From the NCBI GenBank assembly GCA_024693325.1, contig JAILLA010000052.1:1-55493 (forward strand): a stretch of 55,493 nucleotides of DNA. The letters run 5' to 3'. Made by a program: the position numbers and the translations under genes. Below are positions 49,920 to 55,493 of the stretch, one piece after another. Each line of letters opens with the position of its first letter. Within the stretch, counting starts at the first letter, position 1. The DNA is from Solobacterium sp. (GTDB taxonomy: Bacteria > Bacillota_I > Bacilli_A > Erysipelotrichales > Erysipelotrichaceae). The notes beneath the pieces are model-generated. The model was not told where the DNA came from, searched no databases, and was given only the letters and a program-made list of their open reading frames with translations.

Positions 49920-51286
49920 TCGGAATCACCAGCGTTCTTTTCTCTCTGGGCCTGGCGGTATCTTGCCTTCTTCTCTTCCTTGATCTTGGCGCGGATCAGC
50001 TCACGCTTCTTCTGGCGCTGCAGTTTTTCAATCGCTGCCTGACGCTTCTTTTTATACCCGGGCTTGACCTTGGTATTCTTCTTCGTCATCATCTTGGAGA
50101 TCTGTTTGGACAGTTCATCTTCCTGCTTCTGGAACTTCTGTCCGTAAGGACGCAGCTTTGTCCAGGCATTGTTATGATAACGGCTGTGTTCAAAACGGAT
50201 ACCGCGCTTCATCAGGGAACGGATCGCCTGATCATCGGATTCCTGGTACAGCGCATAGCAGATGCCGTCGGAACCTGCCCTTCCCGTACGTCCTGCACGG
50301 TGGATATAGTATTCCAGATCGCTCGGGAATCCGCATGAAATAACATGTGTGACGGTCGGAATATCGATACCTCTGGCAGCCAGGTCCGTACATACGACAT
50401 ATGTATGCCTGCTGTCAGCGATCTCCTTCATTGCCTGCTTGCGTTTCCTGCTTTCCAGGTCACCATGCAGTTCTGTCACTTCAACGCCCTCGGAACGCAG
50501 TCCTTCAGCGATCTGGGCTGCCATTTCCCTCGTATTTGCAAAGATCAGGCAGACATACGGGTTGAAGCCGGGCATGATGGCACGGATCGTTTCGACGTAT
50601 GTGTGGTGGTAGCACGGTACAAGGATATGACGGATGCGGGGATTGAATTCCTCATCATCTTCGATCGTAAATGTAATGGGATGGTGCATGTACTTCTTCA
50701 GGAACGGTTTCAGCTGGTCCGGCATCGTTGCTGAGAACGCCAGCATTTCCAGGTCCTCGCGCATCCTTCCGGCAAACGCATCGATCTCATCAAGGAACCC
50801 GTATTCCAGCGTCATATCAGCTTCATCCACGATCAGCACAGGCGTTTCCTCGATACGGAGCGCTCCGGCATTCAGGAACATGTCCTTGATCCTGCCGGGT
50901 GTCCCGATCGCGATGTGCGGCTGGGAAACTGAAAGCTGCTGGATCTCACGGTCGCGGTCCTGTCCGCCGATAAACAGACGGACACGGATCTGGGGATCGA
51001 TCTCCTGCATCATCCTTGCCTTCTCATAGATCTGGGCTGCCAGTTCCCTGGTCGGGGCAGTGATGACTGCCTGGCACTGGTCCAGTGACGGGTCGATCTT
51101 TTCCGTCAGAGGGATCAGGAACGCATGCGTTTTTCCCGTTCCTGTCTTGGAGAGACCGATGATATCCTTGCCGCGCAGAAATGCCGGTATGACTTCCTGC
51201 TGGATCGGTGTCGGTTCCGTGAACCCATTGAGACGGATGAAATCCATCGTGCTGCTCTTCATATTAAAATCTTCAAACTTCTTCAT
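49916..51286 (-). CDS. DEAD-box RNA helicase
   Basis: RNA helicase for ribosome assembly or mRNA turnover. 456 aa. Q motif GFTEPTPIQQEVIP, Walker A SKTGTGKT, motif Ia PTRELAAQ, DEAD variant VDEADM, SAT in AFSATMPDQ, and motif VI HRAGRTGRAG. The C-terminus is very basic (KKNTKVKPGYKKKRQ, RQKKRELIRAKIKE) and probably binds RNA. CshA or CshB type cannot be decided by eye. ATG 51286 has GAGGAGG 5 nt upstream; the longer frame lacks SD. A small perfect hairpin (ATCCGC/GCGGAT) sits in the leader. Confidence 0.93.
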   Translation of the reverse strand: MKKFEDFNMKSSTMDFIRLNGFTEPTPIQQEVIPAFLRGKDIIGLSKTGTGKTHAFLIPLTEKIDPSLDQCQAVITAPTRELAAQIYEKARMMQEIDPQIRVRLFIGGQDRDREIQQLSVSQPHIAIGTPGRIKDMFLNAGALRIEETPVLIVDEADMTLEYGFLDEIDAFAGRMREDLEMLAFSATMPDQLKPFLKKYMHHPITFTIEDDEEFNPRIRHILVPCYHHTYVETIRAIMPGFNPYVCLIFANTREMAAQIAEGLRSEGVEVTELHGDLESRKRKQAMKEIADSRHTYVVCTDLAARGIDIPTVTHVISCGFPSDLEYYIHRAGRTGRAGSDGICYALYQESDDQAIRSLMKRGIRFEHSRYHNNAWTKLRPYGQKFQKQEDELSKQISKMMTKKNTKVKPGYKKKRQAAIEKLQRQKKRELIRAKIKEEKKARYRQAQREKNAGDSE

Positions 51287-51423
51287 TGGTACCTCCTCAT
51301 GTTCCTCTGACTTTCCAAACAGATGCAGTTCAGAGTACAATAATGAAAACATGTTGGATCCGCTCAGCGGATGACAGCCAAATTATATCGGTTTTTTTCG
51401 TTTTGTGAAGAGGAGGAACCCAC

Positions 51424-52329
51424 ATGAAAATCATACCGGTCGTACCGAGAGGATACTGTCAGGGCGTTGTCAGGGCGATCAGGATCGCCAGGGAGACCGC
51501 CGAACAGTACAAGGGCATGCCTGTATGCATGCTTGGAATGATCGTTCACAACAAATATGTTGTCAGAGAGTGTGAATCACTCGGCATCCGCTTTGTCGAG
51601 GATTCCCATAAAACAAGACTGGAGCTGCTGGACATGATCGATGAAGGCGTTGTGATCTTCACAGCCCATGGCGTCAGTGACGCGGTCAGGGAAAAAGCAC
51701 AGCAGAAAGGACTGATCGCGATCGACGCGACATGTCCGGATGTTTTGAAGACGCACGACCTGATCAAAGAGCACTGCAAAAAAGGCGACGTGATCTATAT
51801 CGGCAAAAAAGGCCATCCTGAAGCAGACGGCGCGCTCGGTCTCAGTGACCGTGTATGGCTTGTAACGAATGAGTCCGATGTGGCGGCACTGCCTGATACG
51901 CTGGAACATATTCTGATCACGAACCAGACGACACTTGGCATCCTGGATACGGAAAAAACGCTTCAGGCATGTCTGAAGCGCTGGCCCGATGCCCTTCCTG
52001 CACCGGAGATCTGTACCGCAACAAGGATCCGTCAGACAGCCGTAATGAACCTGAAGGACACCGATGTCCTGATCGTTGTCGGTGACCCCCACTCCAACAA
52101 TACGAACCAGCTGAAGCAGATCGGTCTTTCATCCGGCATCAAACGTGTCTATATGGCAGAAACGTGCATGGACCTGAAGGAAGAAATGATAAAGGATGCC
52201 GATACCGTAGCGGTGACCGCGGGGTCTTCCACGCCTACGATACTGACATCCCAGGTAATTTCATTTCTTGAATCCTATGCAGAGAACGGTGAATTCAATC
52301 CTCCTCAGATCCCGGATCACGTCTTCTGA
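51424..52329 (+). CDS. ispH: 4-hydroxy-3-methylbut-2-enyl diphosphate reductase
   Basis: Last step of the MEP pathway, Fe-S enzyme. 301 aa. Three cluster Cys: GYCQGVV (residue 12), DATCPDV and EICTATRIRQ. Active-site His in IVHNKYV and TAHGVS, plus GHPEADG with the acid residue and SSTP near the C-terminus. SD GAGGAGG 7 nt before the ATG. It runs divergently from the helicase gene and ends inside the tail of the convergent pseudouridine synthase gene (35-nt overlap). Confidence 0.97.
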   Translation: MKIIPVVPRGYCQGVVRAIRIARETAEQYKGMPVCMLGMIVHNKYVVRECESLGIRFVEDSHKTRLELLDMIDEGVVIFTAHGVSDAVREKAQQKGLIAIDATCPDVLKTHDLIKEHCKKGDVIYIGKKGHPEADGALGLSDRVWLVTNESDVAALPDTLEHILITNQTTLGILDTEKTLQACLKRWPDALPAPEICTATRIRQTAVMNLKDTDVLIVVGDPHSNNTNQLKQIGLSSGIKRVYMAETCMDLKEEMIKDADTVAVTAGSSTPTILTSQVISFLESYAENGEFNPPQIPDHVF

Positions 52330-53005
52330 GACTGCTGAGTTCTTCATCCGTCAGTTCACGGTAACAGCCTGAAGGCAGGTCATCATCCAGGACCAGGTCC
52401 TTCATACGGATGCGCTGCAGTTCAATAACTTCGTTATCGATCGCCTGGAACATCCGTTTGATCTGATGATACTTCCCTTCCCTGATCACAAGGCGGCAGT
52501 GATGATCATCTTCGATCGTGTATGACGCGGGTCTGCATCTCTCCCCGTCCTCCAGGACGATCCCTTCTTTGAATCTTTCCAGGTCCTCTTCAGCAAGAGG
52601 ATCTTTTAATGTGACCGCATATTCCTTTTCCACATGGTGTTTCGGGGAAAGCAGTTCATGCGCCAGATCGCCGTCATTGGTGATCAGGAGCAGGCCTGTT
52701 GTGTCCTTGTCGAGACGCCCGCAGGGAAACAGGTTCCGATCCGGTTCACTGATCAGATGCAGGACTGAATCCGGATCATCGGTAGAGCTGACATAGCCCT
52801 TCGGCTTGTTCAAGAGGAAGTACGCATATCTGCGGTAGCGGACAGTCTCCCCGTCTACCGTAATGACATCATGTTCCTCATCAGTCTTATATCCGGGATT
52901 GGTCACGATCTGTCCGTTGACGCTGACGAGTTTGTCCTTCATCAGCTTCTTCACATCATTTCTGCTGCCGTATCCGGAGTCCGCAAGCAGTTTATCAAGC
53001 CTCAT
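52295..53005 (-). CDS. pseudouridine synthase, RsuA/RluB/E/F family
   Basis: rRNA-modifying enzyme. 236 aa. S4 RNA-binding domain at the start (MRLDKLLADSGYGSRNDVKKLM), catalytic Asp in GRLDKDTTGLLLITNDG, and KYHQIKRMF at the C-terminal end of the fold. RsuA (16S) type is probable from size, but RluB-like is possible. GGAG lies about 8 nt before the ATG and within the end of the flippase gene, 5 nt after its stop. The last residues are encoded antisense to the end of ispH. Confidence 0.93.
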   Translation of the reverse strand: MRLDKLLADSGYGSRNDVKKLMKDKLVSVNGQIVTNPGYKTDEEHDVITVDGETVRYRRYAYFLLNKPKGYVSSTDDPDSVLHLISEPDRNLFPCGRLDKDTTGLLLITNDGDLAHELLSPKHHVEKEYAVTLKDPLAEEDLERFKEGIVLEDGERCRPASYTIEDDHHCRLVIREGKYHQIKRMFQAIDNEVIELQRIRMKDLVLDDDLPSGCYRELTDEELSSLRRRDPGSEED

Positions 53006-53010
53006 GAAGC

Positions 53011-54654
53011 TTATCTCCTGCGGAAGATACCGCCGATCAGCTGCTTCATGGACTTATGGAATACAGCCTGCGGTACTTTCATTGCGGCGGTAACAGAGAT
53101 ATAAACGATCATGCCGGCAATTCCGACCAGCGCGAGCTGTCCCAGGCATACGAGCCTGGATGCTGTATTGAATGTAAAGCCGGCCAGTTCGATCAGGGCA
53201 AATACGCCGTTCATGGCCATACAGCCGAGGATCATCTTGAAGAGCCTGATCACGGTCTGTCCGTATGTCGCGCCGTATCTGTTCTTGATCTTGCCCAGGC
53301 ACAGGTAAATGATCGTACAGCTGCACAGCACGCTCGAGATGATCGCGCCGGGATAGCCGATCATGCGTATCACAGGATAGAATGTCGCGCACTTCACGAC
53401 AAAGCCGATCAGCAGATAGAAGATGCTTTCTTTTCTCAGATGAAGCGTCATCATCATGGAACTGCATACCGGCGTGATCGTTGTCACGATTGCAAGCAGC
53501 GCAGCATAGGACAATGCCTGTGCGCCGTAATCCAGATTTGCGTTTCCGTACATGACACAGTAGATCGGACGCGACAGCACACAGAGGCAGAAGCAGATCG
53601 GCACGCCGATATAAAGCACTGTATCAAGGCATTCACGTACATAACGGCGCAGATCCTTCATGTTTCTGGTCTCCAGGGCAGTCGTCATATACGGGACGAT
53701 ACCGACGGAGAATCCCGCTCCAAGCACCTGCGGAATGGATGTCAGCTTGTCACACTGTACCTCGATAATGCCGTAGATCAGTGTAGCTGTATCATACTGC
53801 ATGCCGAGCTTCGTCATGGTCGGCACAAAGAAGTTCGTATTGATGAGTGTCTGGGAGTTGCCGAGGATCGCCGCAAACAGATACGGCAGACCGAAGGCAA
53901 ACAGTTCCTTGAGGATATCGTTCCTTCTGACCGCAGGTGTTTCCTGCGCACGCGCGGTTCTTGCGATCGCGCCGATATGACGTCTGTCGAACCGGCTGTA
54001 GAACAGGATCGCACATAACGCGCCGATCGATGTCGCGAGGATCGCCATGTACACGGCCCAGATGCTGTTGAAGCGGAGGATCCTGACAGTCACGTAACCC
54101 AGACCCAGCAGTGCTGCGACTCTAGCGATCTGTTCAAGGACCTGTGAATCGGCATATACGCGCAGTTCCTTCATTCCCTGGTAGAATCCCCTGTAGGAAT
54201 ACAGGATCGGTACGAGGAACAGGGCGATCGCCAGGATCATGAAGCAGGTGCGCATCTGGGAAATATCCAGACCGGTAGCCTGTGAGCCCAGGATAGCCGT
54301 TGCCAGCGGCTTGGAGATGAGGATGAATATCATCGCCATCAGGAAGCCCGATACGCTCAGGATCGCTGTAGAAAGCCTCCTTATCAGCATGACCGTCTTG
54401 TAGTCATTGCGTGTTGCATATTTCGCAACGATCGCAGCGATCGCATACGGCAGTCCGGCAGAGCTGATCTGCAGCAGGACGTTGTAGTATGTGTAAGGCG
54501 CAGAATAAAAGATCATGTTCTTTTCACCGGCCAGTGCGGTAAAAGGAATGACATAGAACAGACCGATCGCCTTAGCCAGAAACACTCCTGCGGAACTGGT
54601 CAGAGATCCTGCCAGAAATGACTGTTTTACTCTTGAAGATGTATCAGTGCTCAT
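53011..54654 (-). CDS. MOP-superfamily flippase (SpoVB/YtgP/MurJ-like)
   Basis: 547 aa, about 14 TM helices, polysaccharide biosynthesis protein of the MATE-like fold. Likely flips lipid II or another lipid-linked saccharide. N-terminal AGSLTSSAGVFLAKAIGLFYVIPFTALAG is close to the YtgP/SpoVB group, given here only as AGVFLAKAIGLFYVIPF. It contains the polar residues expected in the cavity. GAGGAGGG 5 nt before the ATG; overlaps the lipoprotein gene by 11 nt, and is followed by the pseudouridine synthase. Confidence 0.92.
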   Translation of the reverse strand: MSTDTSSRVKQSFLAGSLTSSAGVFLAKAIGLFYVIPFTALAGEKNMIFYSAPYTYYNVLLQISSAGLPYAIAAIVAKYATRNDYKTVMLIRRLSTAILSVSGFLMAMIFILISKPLATAILGSQATGLDISQMRTCFMILAIALFLVPILYSYRGFYQGMKELRVYADSQVLEQIARVAALLGLGYVTVRILRFNSIWAVYMAILATSIGALCAILFYSRFDRRHIGAIARTARAQETPAVRRNDILKELFAFGLPYLFAAILGNSQTLINTNFFVPTMTKLGMQYDTATLIYGIIEVQCDKLTSIPQVLGAGFSVGIVPYMTTALETRNMKDLRRYVRECLDTVLYIGVPICFCLCVLSRPIYCVMYGNANLDYGAQALSYAALLAIVTTITPVCSSMMMTLHLRKESIFYLLIGFVVKCATFYPVIRMIGYPGAIISSVLCSCTIIYLCLGKIKNRYGATYGQTVIRLFKMILGCMAMNGVFALIELAGFTFNTASRLVCLGQLALVGIAGMIVYISVTAAMKVPQAVFHKSMKQLIGGIFRRR

Positions 54655-55243
54655 CGGTTCCCTCCTCAGGCAGTGCTGAAGGTTCAGCAGTGCTCTCCGG
54701 TACCGGTTCTACGAGCAGCTCACTCGGATAAACAAATCCGTCTGTTGTCAGTACCATTGATATATATTCACGTGTCACTTTTTCACGGTTTCGATCTTTC
54801 CATTCGACCATCAGCTTCAGCCTGACTTCCTTCTCTTCGCACTCCCCGCCAAGTACCAGACCTTTTACAAAGCCTGCGTCCGCGTTTGCCTGATAAGGGA
54901 TCAGACTGTAATCCTTTGAATCGAAGATGCCTACGCTCGGCATCATTTTCTTTGAATCTTCATAAGGAATATCATTCTCAACTGCCATCATTGTGACATC
55001 ATACATGGAGACCTGTGCGTTATCGAGAAATACATAGTAACGGTGTGTACCGTCAGGCATATTGCTCATCTGCGCACTGATCGTATAGTAAAGCGATCTT
55101 CCGATGAAGCGTTCATTATCTTCGATCGCTTTATAATATCCTTTATATGCGGTCTGTGCCGCTGTCTCACTGTCATTCCTGCGGATCACGCATCCGGACA
55201 GTATCAATGCAAATGAAAAAAGACAAATCAGTAATCTTCGCAT
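54644..55243 (-). CDS. predicted lipoprotein, unknown function
   Basis: 199 aa. Signal MRRLLICLFSFALILSGC with lipobox LSGC and lipidation at Cys18, followed by an extracellular domain with repeats of Glu and a C-terminal Glu/Pro tail (EPVPESTAEPSALPEE). I do not recognise the domain. ATG 55243 has TGGAGG 6 nt upstream. It precedes the flippase gene with an 11-nt overlap, so it may be an accessory of the same envelope step. Confidence 0.85.
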   Translation of the reverse strand: MRRLLICLFSFALILSGCVIRRNDSETAAQTAYKGYYKAIEDNERFIGRSLYYTISAQMSNMPDGTHRYYVFLDNAQVSMYDVTMMAVENDIPYEDSKKMMPSVGIFDSKDYSLIPYQANADAGFVKGLVLGGECEEKEVRLKLMVEWKDRNREKVTREYISMVLTTDGFVYPSELLVEPVPESTAEPSALPEEGTDEH

Positions 55244-55259
55244 AAAATACCTCCATGTG

Positions 55260-55268
55260 ATTATAACA
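55260..55268 (-). promoter_or_regulatory. extended -10 of the lipoprotein/flippase operon
   Basis: Minus-strand TGTTATAAT; -35 weak. Leader of about 10 nt with the SD. Confidence 0.5.
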
Positions 55269-55338
55269 TGGCTGTCACTTTCTGACGGAACAGATTCAGC
55301 ATACATATCCGTATTTTTGATCCTGCGTGAAAAAAAAG

Positions 55339-55390
55339 CACATCCGCTGCGGCAATGTCATTAAGTTAAGACATTGAGGTAGCGGCTGTG
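55339..55390 (-). terminator. long imperfect hairpin at window edge
   Basis: CACA-CCGCT-CAATGTC pairs with GACATTG-AGCGG-TGTG. On the minus strand it ends GTGC followed by TTTTTTT (55331-55337), so it can stop a leftward transcript from beyond the window, upstream of the lipoprotein promoter. Confidence 0.65.
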
Positions 55391-55431
55391 AAAAGCTTTC
55401 AACCAAGCAACAGGTTGAGGGCTTTTTTTTC
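55391..55431 (+). terminator. intrinsic terminator, plus strand, at window edge
   Basis: AAAAGCTTTCAACC (55391-55404) and GGTTGAGGGCTTTT (55413-55426) pair over 14 positions with two or three G-U pairs, followed by TTTTC. No gene upstream on this strand is seen. A third small hairpin (TCTTCA/TGAAGA, 55430-55446) follows, then TTGACA at 55453-55458, a -35-like box. From there to 55493 nothing else is clear. Confidence 0.6.
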
Positions 55432-55493
55432 TTCAAAAGGTGAAGAAAAGACTTGACACGAAAACAGGCCGATTTTTACACAATCCGAAGGAA

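Noticed and set aside
1..55493. CRISPR array, prophage, integrative element or tRNA-borne attachment site
   Set aside because: No repeat-spacer arrays, integrase, phage genes or tRNA genes were seen; only the extreme right edge is ambiguous.

Overview
The window looks like chromosomal core sequence of an anaerobic low-to-mid GC Gram-positive bacterium (Bacillota), most likely of the Erysipelotrichia. The evidence is a T-box leader on valS, an FMN riboswitch on ribU, an L27 with the cleavable N-terminal extension beside its protease Prp, a comG pseudopilus operon, MEP-pathway isoprenoid genes (ispG, ispH), a rubrerythrin system instead of visible aerobic defences, strong Shine-Dalgarno sites, and an EF-P tip loop of an unusual type. 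The lineage is inferred, not proven. I saw no rRNA or tRNA genes, CRISPR array, prophage or complete insertion sequence.

Layout. 1-6.9 kb: the 5' part of ppdK, an alpha/beta hydrolase, valS with its T-box, a small membrane protein, an SDR oxidoreductase and an SRAP protein. 6.9-11 kb: rplU-prp-rpmA-(terminator)-obgE-ruvA-ruvB, read leftwards from one strong promoter. 11-12.6 kb: a PP1-type phosphatase and a tyrosine phosphatase. 12.6-18.5 kb: a tightly overlapping leftward unit of dnaE, response regulator, sensor kinase and methyltransferase. 18.6-22.9 kb: a class A penicillin-binding protein and a nuclease-helicase fusion. 22.9-25.1 kb: a MerR regulator between two SDR genes that share the same operator. 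25.1-32 kb: pyrC, a TerD-domain fusion behind an attenuator-like leader, a BaiCD/BaiH-type flavoenzyme and a transglutaminase-like protein. 32-40.4 kb: gpsA, der, cmk, a tail-anchored unknown, riboswitch-controlled ribU, a long repeat-rich membrane protein and efp. 40.4-44 kb: comGA-comGG. 44-55.5 kb: a DUF523 protein, an Sm-like small protein, an MBL hydrolase, L33, ispG, two rubredoxin/rubrerythrin proteins, nfo, a DEAD-box helicase, ispH, a pseudouridine synthase, a MurJ/SpoVB-like flippase, a lipoprotein, and a structured window edge.

Most genes are housekeeping. The parts most worth a second look are the MerR/SDR regulon with two near-identical 19-bp-spacer operators, the TerD fusion and its mutually exclusive hairpins, the PD-(D/E)XK-like nuclease fused to a SF1-type ATPase, four genes whose -10 box lies exactly 6 nt before an SD-less ATG (leaderless candidates), an EF-P with Met at the usual Lys tip, a ferredoxin-rubredoxin-rubrerythrin-rubredoxin fusion with an internal start site, and a repeat-rich membrane protein. 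All calls rest on reading the sequence and on family knowledge; no database search was run.
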